From Leptospiraceae bacterium (GTDB lineage Bacteria > Spirochaetota > Leptospiria > Turneriellales > Turneriellaceae), in assembly GCA_020440825.1 (NCBI GenBank), contig JAGRNJ010000006.1, positions 31,999-89,399 of the forward strand: a stretch of 57,401 nucleotides of DNA, in the 5' to 3' direction. The notes under the pieces are model-generated. The model saw nothing but the letters and a program-made list of their open reading frames with translations, was not told where the DNA came from and ran no database searches. This document shows positions 16,991-25,790 of the stretch, in pieces. Within the stretch, counting starts at the first letter, position 1. Each line of letters begins with the position of its first letter. A program made the translations under genes and the position numbers.

Positions 16991-17722
16991 TTAATTGTCT
17001 AAATCTTTAGCGCAACGAAACCCTAGATACTTCGTGGTATAGTTCCCTTTCAATCCTGAGCGAAACCCGTAGCGCATGTAAGCTGCATAATTCGTAAAAT
17101 CACTCGACTTGATCGCTGCAGCCCCACAGAAAAGTTCTCTTTCCAGATCTGAGTCTGCTCTTGAGTCTCCCGTTACTGAGGCGGTATTAAAATCATATAC
17201 CCACTCCCAGATCATACCGTGCATGTCATAGATTCCCAGAGAATTTTTGTATCTGCCAACTTCGGGTAGTTTGTCAGGTTTTTTCTCGGAATACCATTTC
17301 ATGATTTCATCAGTAATATATTTTTTGGATTTTCCGGGCGGAGGGAAGGATGCAGCATACTCCCACTCTTGTGTTGTTGGCAATCGTTTACCCTTTGCAG
17401 CACAATACGCTTTTGCCGAAAACCAAGACACAGATGTCTGGGGTGCATTATCTACTGCCTCACCGGTTAGATAACCTTCGTCGGCAAACAGTCTTTTTAC
17501 ATTTTTTTTCTGCCATTTAGGGTTTTTGTTCACAAATTGAGTATATTCCCGCCGCAAAACGGGATATTGATCGAGTTTATAGGAGCGGACGAAAATCGGT
17601 TGGCTTTTCTCTCCCGCTTTTTCATTTAAGAACGGCTTATATGAACCAGCCGGGACGGTAATCATTTCAGCTGTTAATTGAGAAATCATAAGCAGAGAAA
17701 TGCATCCGCCCCAAATTCTCAC
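16991..17722 (-). CDS. nirV: NirV-type FGE-sulfatase-fold protein lacking the catalytic cysteines
   Basis: A 243-residue exported protein with the formylglycine-generating-enzyme (SUMF1) fold: [71 protein letters not shown] and LGFRCAKD. Next to nirK such proteins are called NirV. In true FGE the copper-binding catalytic pair lies in SYCYRYRCAARS; the aligned stretch here reads [12 protein letters not shown], so both cysteines are replaced. It cannot make formylglycine by the known route. The GTG start overlaps the nirK stop by four bases. The role in NirK maturation is unproven. Confidence 0.85.
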   Translation of the reverse strand: MRIWGGCISLLMISQLTAEMITVPAGSYKPFLNEKAGEKSQPIFVRSYKLDQYPVLRREYTQFVNKNPKWQKKNVKRLFADEGYLTGEAVDNAPQTSVSWFSAKAYCAAKGKRLPTTQEWEYAASFPPPGKSKKYITDEIMKWYSEKKPDKLPEVGRYKNSLGIYDMHGMIWEWVYDFNTASVTGDSRADSDLERELFCGAAAIKSSDFTNYAAYMRYGFRSGLKGNYTTKYLGFRCAKDLDN

Positions 17723-19125
17723 TTCTTAGCCCGTGCTCTTTTTACTTCATCAACAGTGACAGTATGGCCGGCATTTGACCAGTTATTATAAACATAAGTC
17801 AACACATTTGCAACATCGCGGTCACTTAATTCAAGCTCTGGCATAACACTGTTATACTTTGTGCCATTCACTGTTATTTCGCCCTGAAGTCCATGAACTA
17901 CAACCTCTATTGCACGGTTCTTATTTGCATTTAAGTAGTCTGCCTTTGCAAGTGGTGGAAAAACACTTGGAACTCCCTGGCCTTCGCCCATGTGGCAAGC
18001 TTTGCAGACTTTATTATAGACCTGTGCACCATTTTCGAGAATTTTTTCTTTTGTCCAATTTTCTTCGGCTTTGGCAGTCTTTTCAGGCATTTTTTGGATT
18101 GCCCCTCCCTCGGGTAAGTATACTGTATCTTCGATCTTTCCTGAATAAATTTCTTTGTTTTCTTCCCCTTCAACTTTTAACATACCAAGTGAGCCTTTGT
18201 TAAATGTTCGAAAAATAGAATGGTCAACCAAAATCAGGCTACCTGGTGCTTCGACTTTAAATTCTACAATAGCCGAACCACCGGCAGGAATTAAAGTAGT
18301 TTGCACATTCTTTTGATTGGCAATAGTACCACCTTCAGTATAGACTGTGTCAAAAATTTCACCAATAACATGAAACGATGAGACCAGATTTGGCCCGCCG
18401 TTACCGACAAACAATCTCACTGTTTCACCGACTTTGGCTTTGATTGCTTTTTCTTCGAGTAGAGATCCCATGCTGCCGTTAAAGACAACATATTCAGGGT
18501 GCTCATCTATTGCCTTCTGCATATCAAAGTCTTGTAAACCGTTTTTGCCATGTTTCCCGCTAGTATAAAACTCTGATTGTACTACATAATATTCCCGATC
18601 TACTTTCGGTAACTCATCTTTAGGTTGTACGTAAATTAAGCCATACATACCATTAGCAATGTGCATCCCGACTGGAGCGGTCGCACAATGGTAGATATAA
18701 AGACCAGCATTAATCGCTTTGAATTCAAATTTCGAAGAACGCCCTGGTACAGTAAGAGAAGATGCTGCACCACCACCCGGTCCAGTTACCGCATGTAAGT
18801 CAATGTTATGAGGCATTTTACTGCTGGGATGATTTGACAGGTTAAATTCAACGGTATCACCTTCCCGCACACGAATCATCGGCCCCGGAACACTTCCACC
18901 GAATGTCCAGAACGTATACTCGACCCCGTCTGCTAAACGCCCGACTTGTTCATTAGTTTCGAGATTCACTATCACCCTTGCTTCGCGGGATCTTTCAATC
19001 ACAGGCGGAACCTCGGGTGCATAAGTCAATTTTGCTGTTTCGACAGGTGCCTCACCGCATTGCATTGCTATACCTGCAATGAGCGAAAATAAGGCTGCAT
19101 GTAAGACTGTATTTTTTGTTCGCAT
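17719..19125 (-). CDS. nirK: Copper nitrite reductase NirK with C-terminal cytochrome c domain, lipoprotein
   Basis: Reduces nitrite to NO. Residues 1-23 form a lipoprotein signal (GIAMQC). Two cupredoxin domains follow. Type 1 copper ligands are H106, C147, H155 and M160; type 2 ligands are H111, H146 and H302; catalytic D109 (HNIDLHA) and H252 (SSFHVIGE) are present. From about residue 355 a cytochrome c domain is fused, CKACH at 374-378 with [19 protein letters not shown] as its end. The 468-residue three-domain form can take electrons through its own haem. AAGGAG precedes the ATG; an Fnr-type box lies 50 bases upstream. Confidence 0.96.
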   Translation of the reverse strand: MRTKNTVLHAALFSLIAGIAMQCGEAPVETAKLTYAPEVPPVIERSREARVIVNLETNEQVGRLADGVEYTFWTFGGSVPGPMIRVREGDTVEFNLSNHPSSKMPHNIDLHAVTGPGGGAASSLTVPGRSSKFEFKAINAGLYIYHCATAPVGMHIANGMYGLIYVQPKDELPKVDREYYVVQSEFYTSGKHGKNGLQDFDMQKAIDEHPEYVVFNGSMGSLLEEKAIKAKVGETVRLFVGNGGPNLVSSFHVIGEIFDTVYTEGGTIANQKNVQTTLIPAGGSAIVEFKVEAPGSLILVDHSIFRTFNKGSLGMLKVEGEENKEIYSGKIEDTVYLPEGGAIQKMPEKTAKAEENWTKEKILENGAQVYNKVCKACHMGEGQGVPSVFPPLAKADYLNANKNRAIEVVVHGLQGEITVNGTKYNSVMPELELSDRDVANVLTYVYNNWSNAGHTVTVDEVKRARAKK

Positions 19126-19174
19126 TTAATAACTCCTTAACTGGAGTATATTGATGCAAAAAACAAAGATTTCA

Positions 19175-19188
19175 ATGATTTAGATCAA
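19175..19188 (-). promoter_or_regulatory. Fnr/DNR-type box upstream of nirK
   Basis: On the nirK-sense strand this reads TTGATCTAAATCAT, one base off the consensus. A TATACT at 19150-19145 lies about 34 bases downstream (centre to centre), close to the spacing of class II Fnr-type activation, and the nirK ATG follows at 19125. Confidence 0.72.
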
Positions 19189-19213
19189 GATAATCAAGGT
19201 TTTCTATACCGGT

Positions 19214-22200
19214 CTATACTTCTTTTTGCGGGGTTGGTATTTGCTTGAATAATGACAACATCACCGGCACCACAATCAGAATAATAAGAGTGGCGAACAA
19301 TAGTCCATAAGCCAGAACAAGGGACATATGGGATAAGAACGGATCAAAACCGCCGATTCCATACCCGGTGGGCAATACTCCCAGTACGGTTGTAGATACT
19401 GTTAAAAATACTGGCCGCAGCCGGGATCTCGCCCCTTCAATGATATTCAGCACTGTAGGCCTACCGTTTTCGGCAAGCGAATAAATGGTATCAACCAAAA
19501 CAATGGATGCATTAACAATAACTCCCATCAATCCGACTGTTGCAATCCCCACCATCATCGAGCCGGGAATATTATGGACTACCAAAGCAAATGCGATTCC
19601 CACCACCATAAATGGCAGAGAAAGCATGACAACCAGAGGACGGGTATAGGAGTTAAAAATCAAGGCAATCACCAAATAAATACCCAGTACTGCCAGCAAC
19701 CCGGCAAAACTCAAGTCGCCAAATATAGTAACCGTTTCTACGGGCTGACCATCATATTCGATTTTGACAGATTCAAATTCCGGAAGGTCTTTTTGCGCCA
19801 GTTTCATCACTTCAAGAGGGCTTGTTTTTTTAGTATCAATTTTTGCATAAACTGAAGTCATTCGCACAGAGTCAATATGAGTGATCGAAGCTTCTGTCTC
19901 TTTTTCTCTCAGAGTTACCAGCGTATCTAAGTTTATGATATTCCCTTGCGGGTTCGCAATCGGCAATGATTTTGTTGAATTCACTGCCAGCATATTAATT
20001 AATGAACGGTTTAGCGGAGTTTCTACTTTGATTCTAAAGGGCAGCTCCGTATTATTTTCATAAATTTCTGTGATCTGCACCCCGTCAATGGCCATCCGAA
20101 TTGCGGTCAACAGTTCATCTGCTTTTAGCCCGGTTACAGCCAATCTATCATGATTCGGTTGCACGATAATCTGTGGTGTTCCCACCATGCGGTCAGATGT
20201 AACACCCGAGACACCTTCGAGAGAGCTGAGATATTTCTTAATATGATTTTCAGCAATGAGTCGCTTGGCATCATCATTGCTAATCACTCTAATTTCAATA
20301 TCTTTGCCCATCGGCGGACCGATTCTGTTCAAGTTTAATGAATAGGTAAATTTATGGGTTACTGCAAGCCGTGATATCTTTTCATCAAGTTCAGAAATAA
20401 TAAGATCAGCCGTGCGCTGGCGGGTATTATACGGTGTAAGATATATAAAGCTTATTGCCAGATTATTTTGTGTTCCCCGGTCAAGAGTTGTTGCCTCAGC
20501 ATTCGTCCCAACCCTTGAACTAATGCCTGCCAAATCACCTGCTGCAACAGTTTGTATCTCATTTTCAACCAGTTCAAGAATTTTCTCAGAATGCTCTGAA
20601 GTAGACCCGGCGGGGAATTCAAGCGATACAGAAAAGCTTTCTGCTGAATCTTGCGGGAAAGGATCTTTTCTTATGAAATTCATCAATAATAGCATTGAAA
20701 TAATTGTGAGAACAATAAATGCAGTCAAAGTCTTGAACTTGTGATGCAGAACAACATGAAGAGTCTTCAGATATAACATTTCAAGACGCTTCATCAGTTT
20801 ATTTTCTTCAGCCGCGTCAACCTTTGAATGCGCTAAATGAGATGGCAAAAGAAAGAAACTCTCTGCAAGAGAAAACAACAGGCCAACAATCACCATTAGT
20901 GGAATGGTCCAAATAAATGCACCGGGGAAACCGCCAACAGCAAACAAAGGAGCAAAGGCAATCATCGTCGTTGTGCTCGAAGCAACCACCGGGGGCCACA
21001 TACGTTGCACTGCCAGCAAAGCCGCTTCTTTCAACGGAAGACCTTTCCCACGGTTTGTAATGAACTCCTCTGTTATGACCACCGCATCATCTACCAGCAT
21101 CCCCAGGATGATTATGAAGCCGCCTAATGAAATCAGGTTTATTGAAATATCAAGCAACTTCAGCACTATCAGCATCCCCAATAATGTCAAGGGTATGCCC
21201 ACACCTGCCCAGAATGCTGCTCTGTAATTCAGAAAGAAGGTCAAGACTGCAAAAACCAGAATAAAACCCATGACCGCATTACTGACGAGAAGTGAGATGC
21301 GGTCTCTGGTAAGTTTCGATTGGTCAAACAGAGCAATTTGTTCTACTCCGGGTGGGAGTTTTTCATTGGAAATTAAATGTTGCACTCTATCTGTGGTTTC
21401 TAAAAGATCTGCCGGCCCGTTTTTACGAATGGCAAGAAAGGCCCCTCTTTTCCCGTTATTCCTAACCAGCATTTTCTGATCAATGGGGCGGCGTTCAATT
21501 CGGGCGATATCACGCAATTTAACCCCGAACCCAAGATCATTTGAAATAATTGGCGTTTCGAGCACTTCGCGATACTGACTGAATTTCGAATATAAGCTTA
21601 TTTGCCTTTCACCTTCCACCGTTGTAATGCTTCCACCGGAACCGTTTATGTTGCGCCCTTCGATAGAGGCAGCAATTTGCTGAATACCAATTCTTGCATT
21701 TTTAGCTTTTGAAGCATCGATCAGAATTACAATTTCTTCATCGGGTACACCAACAAGATCGACACCGGCAATGCCTTTTATTTTTCTAAGTCTCGTAGCA
21801 AGGTCTTCGAGGTAAGGTTTCAGTTTAGTGTAATCACCGGTGTATGCCAGCTCATAAACGGGGGAATCAGCCGATGTAATTTCGTCGATAACCGGCCGGC
21901 CTGAAATTGTCGGGGGAAGGTCATCTGTGGCTGCAACCGCATTATCAATATCGGTAAACAGCCGCCGGAAAGTTTGCGGTGACAAGTTTTCAAGACCTTG
22001 CACCAGAATACGGGAAACCCCGTCTTCAGAATAAGAGATAACTTCTTTAATATTTTCAACTTCTTTGAGTTTTTCTTCAATTTTCAGAGTAATGTCAATT
22101 TCGACATCTTCAGCAGAGGCCCCCGGGTAAACTGTTAGTATTTGAACCTTATTAAGTGATAACTCGGGAAAGCCCTCTTTGCGGGATTGTAGAACTGCGG

Positions 22201-22285
22201 TAATACCTAAGAATATAAGGGCAATCACAACAAGATCGCCCCACATTTTTCTTTCAAGAAAAAATTTAGTTAGTTTTAACATCAT
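19214..22285 (-). CDS. RND efflux permease, without adaptor or outer-membrane partner
   Basis: A 1023-residue RND (AcrB/HAE1-type) proton-driven exporter. After the first helix comes the large periplasmic loop (VYPGASAEDVEIDITLKIEEKL); GMLVDDAVVITEEF in helix 4 holds the proton-relay aspartate pair, and VNASIVLVDTIY and RLRPVFLTVSTTVLGVLP are in the second half. No membrane-fusion or TolC-type gene lies beside it. ATG at 22285 or 22282 is preferred; the earlier TTG at 22321 falls inside a hairpin. It lies between the porin and nirK genes, all on the minus strand. Substrate unknown. Confidence 0.92.
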   Translation of the reverse strand: MMLKLTKFFLERKMWGDLVVIALIFLGITAVLQSRKEGFPELSLNKVQILTVYPGASAEDVEIDITLKIEEKLKEVENIKEVISYSEDGVSRILVQGLENLSPQTFRRLFTDIDNAVAATDDLPPTISGRPVIDEITSADSPVYELAYTGDYTKLKPYLEDLATRLRKIKGIAGVDLVGVPDEEIVILIDASKAKNARIGIQQIAASIEGRNINGSGGSITTVEGERQISLYSKFSQYREVLETPIISNDLGFGVKLRDIARIERRPIDQKMLVRNNGKRGAFLAIRKNGPADLLETTDRVQHLISNEKLPPGVEQIALFDQSKLTRDRISLLVSNAVMGFILVFAVLTFFLNYRAAFWAGVGIPLTLLGMLIVLKLLDISINLISLGGFIIILGMLVDDAVVITEEFITNRGKGLPLKEAALLAVQRMWPPVVASSTTTMIAFAPLFAVGGFPGAFIWTIPLMVIVGLLFSLAESFFLLPSHLAHSKVDAAEENKLMKRLEMLYLKTLHVVLHHKFKTLTAFIVLTIISMLLLMNFIRKDPFPQDSAESFSVSLEFPAGSTSEHSEKILELVENEIQTVAAGDLAGISSRVGTNAEATTLDRGTQNNLAISFIYLTPYNTRQRTADLIISELDEKISRLAVTHKFTYSLNLNRIGPPMGKDIEIRVISNDDAKRLIAENHIKKYLSSLEGVSGVTSDRMVGTPQIIVQPNHDRLAVTGLKADELLTAIRMAIDGVQITEIYENNTELPFRIKVETPLNRSLINMLAVNSTKSLPIANPQGNIINLDTLVTLREKETEASITHIDSVRMTSVYAKIDTKKTSPLEVMKLAQKDLPEFESVKIEYDGQPVETVTIFGDLSFAGLLAVLGIYLVIALIFNSYTRPLVVMLSLPFMVVGIAFALVVHNIPGSMMVGIATVGLMGVIVNASIVLVDTIYSLAENGRPTVLNIIEGARSRLRPVFLTVSTTVLGVLPTGYGIGGFDPFLSHMSLVLAYGLLFATLIILIVVPVMLSLFKQIPTPQKEV

Positions 22286-22316
22286 GCCGCCTTGGGAGTT
22301 AATTACATTAGGGCTC

Positions 22317-22342
22317 CTCAAAAAGTGCTGCGCCTTTTTGAG
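22317..22342 (-). terminator. Hairpin with 9-bp stem upstream of the RND gene
   Basis: CTCAAAAAG (22317-22325) and CTTTTTGAG (22334-22342) pair perfectly around an 8-base loop. It stands between the porin and RND genes and could be an attenuator or processing site. No T-run follows on the minus strand. Confidence 0.45.
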
Positions 22343-22351
22343 AGATGACCT

Positions 22352-22438
22352 TTAGCAGGTTCGTTTGCCTATTCTGTATTCCAGGATGCTGCATGAAAGT
22401 CTCAGCTTCGGGTTTTCATCAAGGTCACTCGTGAACAT
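22352..22438 (-). CDS. Possible 28-residue small ORF between porin and pump
   Basis: ATG at 22438 opens a 28-codon frame (begins MFTSDLDENPKLRLSC, ends GKRTC) that closes 9 bases before the hairpin at 22317-22342. GAGG lies 3 bases before the ATG, rather close. Composition is not hydrophobic. It could be a leader peptide in front of an attenuator, a leftover of a lost gene, or chance. I do not recognise it. Confidence 0.2.
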   Translation of the reverse strand: MFTSDLDENPKLRLSCSILEYRIGKRTC

Positions 22439-22443
22439 TAACC

Positions 22444-23778
22444 TCAAATTCTCCCTTCGGTAAAGAAATAAAAGAAAGAGGCATCGGTGCTCTTTCCCGC
22501 ATCGAGGGCGGCGTCTCCACGGGCGATGTAAGACAATCCGGCCTGAAAATTCAGGTTCGCAGAGTGCTTATAAGATATGGTTAAATCACCTTCATAAAAA
22601 AGATGCCGTTTTCCTGAGCGATTGCCCGCTGCAGATGTAATATAAGCATCACTGGTTGCGGTTCCCCCTGCAACAAAATACCAGCTATCGGATGTCTGGG
22701 CCCGCCAATACGAATGCCCTGTGGTGGTAACTGTTAAATTTTTTAATATCCATATTTTATAAGAAAGATTTGCTCCCATCATGTTCTGCCATGAAATAAG
22801 ATCGGCCTGACCATAGTGAATATGGTTCGTATGAAATAAATTTTGAAATGTCTGTGCTTTATTGTCAGTATTGCTCTCATCACCCGAGGCATAGTTGGTT
22901 TCAACCCCTAAGCGCATTTTCATGCCGGCAACAAAACTGAAACCGGTCTGCACGGTCCCAGCATAGCTTTGTAGGTTGAGACCATTGAGTTTACCGGTTT
23001 GTGCCGCGGTTTCAAGTGTAAAGTCAAGACCGGTCTCAGGCCGATGCCAGAAACGAAGCCCACCGGTATGAATTTTTTGAGAGTTGTCGTCTACTGATAA
23101 TTTACCTAGATAGTATAAATCGAGCCCCGTTATCTGGCCCAAGCTCAACTGGTCATAGATTCCATAAAATATCAAATCACTTTTATTTTGGTTTTGGGAA
23201 GCATTCACAATATCTTTTGCATTGCCCTCAGAAATCACAGAAATCCATCCGTCTAAAATATTCGTATTTTCAACTTTGTGACTAAACCAGGCAGCATCAA
23301 AGCTGCGGCCGATATTCGTCCAGTCGAGGGACCCCACCAGACGCTGATCACCGTAGTTAAAGATCTGGCGGCCGAGTTTCACATCAAAGTTTTCAAAGCC
23401 AGCATCGGGAATCATTAAATAAGCTTCACGCACATCGGTTGATGCCTGCTCGGCCCCTGTGTCTAATGCGATAGCTGAATTAGTCTGCCCACCCCATATA
23501 CGGGCATCTTGCAGGGTGGCCTTGAAAATCATACCGCTTTCGGTTTCTTTAGTAAAAGAAATCTGTAACTTTTGGCCCACAAAATCGGCAGAGTTTGCAC
23601 GACCGCCATCAAAATTGAGACCGGTGCGACCTTCAGGGCGTATGCGCAGATAGCCATTGATCTGAAAATCTTTTGCTGGCTGGTACGACTCCTGTGGCTG
23701 TGTAGAGACTGCCCCCATTGTTTCTAAATTGATCAAAAGTAAACTGACGAAAAAACCTGTAATCTTATTAGTTTTCAT
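22444..23778 (-). CDS. Alginate-export-type outer-membrane porin
   Basis: A 444-residue protein with a signal peptide (cleavage after about residue 23) and alternating beta-strands over the rest, ending in aromatic FFYFFTEGRI as outer-membrane barrels do. The strand pattern FQINGYLRIRPEGRTGLNF, ATLQDARIWGG, REAYLMIPDAG, VKLGRQIFNYGDQRLVGSLDW, GRSFDAAWFSHK is that of the alginate_exp (AlgE-like) family. No alginate genes are nearby; in this setting it may be a porin for nitrite or another anion. An Fnr-type box lies 34 bases before its ATG. Confidence 0.85.
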   Translation of the reverse strand: MKTNKITGFFVSLLLINLETMGAVSTQPQESYQPAKDFQINGYLRIRPEGRTGLNFDGGRANSADFVGQKLQISFTKETESGMIFKATLQDARIWGGQTNSAIALDTGAEQASTDVREAYLMIPDAGFENFDVKLGRQIFNYGDQRLVGSLDWTNIGRSFDAAWFSHKVENTNILDGWISVISEGNAKDIVNASQNQNKSDLIFYGIYDQLSLGQITGLDLYYLGKLSVDDNSQKIHTGGLRFWHRPETGLDFTLETAAQTGKLNGLNLQSYAGTVQTGFSFVAGMKMRLGVETNYASGDESNTDNKAQTFQNLFHTNHIHYGQADLISWQNMMGANLSYKIWILKNLTVTTTGHSYWRAQTSDSWYFVAGGTATSDAYITSAAGNRSGKRHLFYEGDLTISYKHSANLNFQAGLSYIARGDAALDAGKSTDASFFYFFTEGRI

Positions 23779-23811
23779 GAAATACTCTGCATGTTAATTT
23801 ATTTTTATACA

Positions 23812-23825
23812 ATGATATAGATCAA
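23812..23825 (-). promoter_or_regulatory. Fnr/DNR-type box upstream of the porin gene
   Basis: On the gene-sense strand this reads TTGATCTATATCAT, sharing the TTGATCTA half with the nirK and norC boxes. It lies between the nrfA stop and the porin start, only 34 bases before the ATG, so a standard class II arrangement does not fit well. Confidence 0.6.
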
Positions 23826-23885
23826 GACCGATTCCAGGGGCTGGGCCAGGCCCCTGGAATAACATTAAAGCCATCTTTTTTACGC

Positions 23886-25274
23886 TTAACGTAAAGAAAC
23901 CTGCCCCTTTCGGGAGGCATCAATACTCAAACCCAACACCCGCATTGCTTCTTGCGGCGCATGAAAGCCCATAGAGTTTTCAGCTTCAACAAAATCAAAT
24001 AAGAATTGGGCTTCTCTTTGAAAGGCTTTCGCTTTTTCGAGAGAGGCTGCACTTTTCTTATCACTTGCCACTTCAATATCCTTTATGAGCGCGATCAGGG
24101 CATCAAATGCTATGTTCCGCATTTGAGCGGTATTATCCTGAATAATATCAATGCGCGCCTTAAGTTCATTCGCAGGAATAGGGTGGCAACCGCCACATGA
24201 TGCCTGCACATCATTGTAAGGACTTTTCACATGGTGGTTGGTCACTTTTATATTGCCCTGCCGCTCATAGGGCATATGGCAATCTGCGCATGCGACACCC
24301 GAACGGGCATGCAACCCCTGGGAATACATTTCAAATTCAGGATGTTGGGCCTTCAATACCTTTGCTTTTGTCTTGGCGTGGGTCCAGTCGGCAAAGCCGA
24401 TTTTCTGATAGTAGGCATAGATGTCATCGGCACGTTGGCCGTTATCCCAAGGATACGTTAACGTTTTTTCTTTGCCTTTGAAATAATACTCAACATGGCA
24501 CTGGCCGCATACATACGAGCGCATTTCTTTACGACTGGCCATTGTGTTCACATCATAATTTTTAATGCCTTTCGATGCTTTAAAGCGTTTCATTCCTTCG
24601 ATAAACGCTGGTCGGGTGACGCGCAAGCTCATATCTGCGGGAACATGGCAGTCAATGCAGGCCACTGGGTGCTTGAGATGTTCTTTAGCTTCTGAATATG
24701 GCATTGCATTTAATTTATGAAAACCTTTCATGATATCACCGTCCCCCAGTTTTTTATAAACCGGATAGACCGAGGCATGGCAGTTCGAGCAAGTGCCTGG
24801 CTGACCGACTTTTTGTCGTTCGGTGTAGATTTGGTCTTCGAGCATGTAAGCATGACCCCGCTCTTCGCGAAAATCTTTTGAGAAGGCATATCCGGCCCAC
24901 ATACTTACGAGGCGAGGGTCTTCTTCAAGCTTGCTCTGGGAAACAATCGAACGCGGGTCTGCACTGGTCGGTGTGCGGGGCATTGCCTCGCTGCCCCCAA
25001 AACGGGTGCGGTTCATGTCAGCGGTTTTTTTGTAACTCGCAAATTGGTACGGAAAATTCTGTCCCCAAATCGCCGGATCGTGACTCTCTTCGGTAATCTC
25101 TGTTACTCGAAAAAATGCATTGCGACCCTGTTCCCTTTTGGTTGCAATATCGGCAACGAGCCAAGCACAAAAGATTCCTAACCCAAGCGAGCCCACAAGG
25201 AGAATAACGAGATTGCGGCCTGCTCGGGGGCTTTCGGTAAAGTTTTTCAAAAAATTTTTTATAGAAAATTTCAT
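23886..25274 (-). CDS. nrfA: NrfA, ammonia-forming pentahaem cytochrome c nitrite reductase
   Basis: Reduces nitrite to ammonium with six electrons. The 462 residues start with an N-terminal membrane segment or uncleaved signal (about 21-43). Five haem sites are present: CSNCH 162-166, CIDCH 206-210, CGQCH 256-260, CADCH 329-333 and CGGCH 360-364. The first is the catalytic haem, which in E. coli is CWSCK with a lysine ligand; here it is a CxxCH type. CGQCHVEYYF (calcium and active-site tyrosine region) and AQHPEFEMYSQGLHARSGV with the active-site histidine are conserved. AGGAAGAAAC precedes the ATG, 21 bases after nrfH. Confidence 0.95.
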   Translation of the reverse strand: MKFSIKNFLKNFTESPRAGRNLVILLVGSLGLGIFCAWLVADIATKREQGRNAFFRVTEITEESHDPAIWGQNFPYQFASYKKTADMNRTRFGGSEAMPRTPTSADPRSIVSQSKLEEDPRLVSMWAGYAFSKDFREERGHAYMLEDQIYTERQKVGQPGTCSNCHASVYPVYKKLGDGDIMKGFHKLNAMPYSEAKEHLKHPVACIDCHVPADMSLRVTRPAFIEGMKRFKASKGIKNYDVNTMASRKEMRSYVCGQCHVEYYFKGKEKTLTYPWDNGQRADDIYAYYQKIGFADWTHAKTKAKVLKAQHPEFEMYSQGLHARSGVACADCHMPYERQGNIKVTNHHVKSPYNDVQASCGGCHPIPANELKARIDIIQDNTAQMRNIAFDALIALIKDIEVASDKKSAASLEKAKAFQREAQFLFDFVEAENSMGFHAPQEAMRVLGLSIDASRKGQVSLR

Positions 25275-25295
25275 AGTTTCTTCCTTAGCAATAAT

Positions 25296-25790
25296 TTAAT
25301 GTCCGATGTTTTGGTGACAAGACAAGCAATTAGATGGCTCACTCTTTCCCGGCTGGTTTATGAACAAAGAAGAATGGCACTTGAGACATGAAGCCTCGGC
25401 AATCTGTTTATTCCGTTTAGTAATTTGTATGGGATCATCGAAATTGCCGCTGGTAAAAGCAACTGAATGGTTGTAGCCATTCACGGCTTTGGTGAAATAC
25501 TTAGGCACAAACCCCAAGGGAGTGTGGCAGTCGTTGCAAACAGCAGCTTTAGAGTGGGATGACTTCAGGTAAGAGTTATACTGCTCTTGCATCACATGGC
25601 AATTGGCACATGATGCCGGTTCATCCATGAGATAAGAATGACCCTTCGCCGAGTAGATACCAAACATTCCGATGCCGATGGCAAAACCCAACATTAACAC
25701 AGCAGTGGGTAGAAAAAATTTTACTTTTATTCTTTGATGTATCAACACACCCAATCTGAACTTTGTAATTGTTTTGTCAAACGTTATCAA
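25296..25790 (-). CDS. nrfH: NrfH, tetrahaem quinol dehydrogenase
   Basis: The membrane partner that passes electrons from menaquinol to NrfA. A 164-residue NapC/NirT-type protein with one N-terminal helix (about 28-48) and four haem sites: CANCH, CNDCH, CLKCH and CLSCH. NCHVMQEQYNSYLKSSH is the usual first-haem surrounding. The start is not certain: the TTG at 25790 gives about 25 residues before the helix, and a GTG about 15 codons later is also possible. It is first in an nrfHA unit; I see no Fnr-type box in front of it. Confidence 0.93.
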   Translation of the reverse strand: MITFDKTITKFRLGVLIHQRIKVKFFLPTAVLMLGFAIGIGMFGIYSAKGHSYLMDEPASCANCHVMQEQYNSYLKSSHSKAAVCNDCHTPLGFVPKYFTKAVNGYNHSVAFTSGNFDDPIQITKRNKQIAEASCLKCHSSLFINQPGKSEPSNCLSCHQNIGH

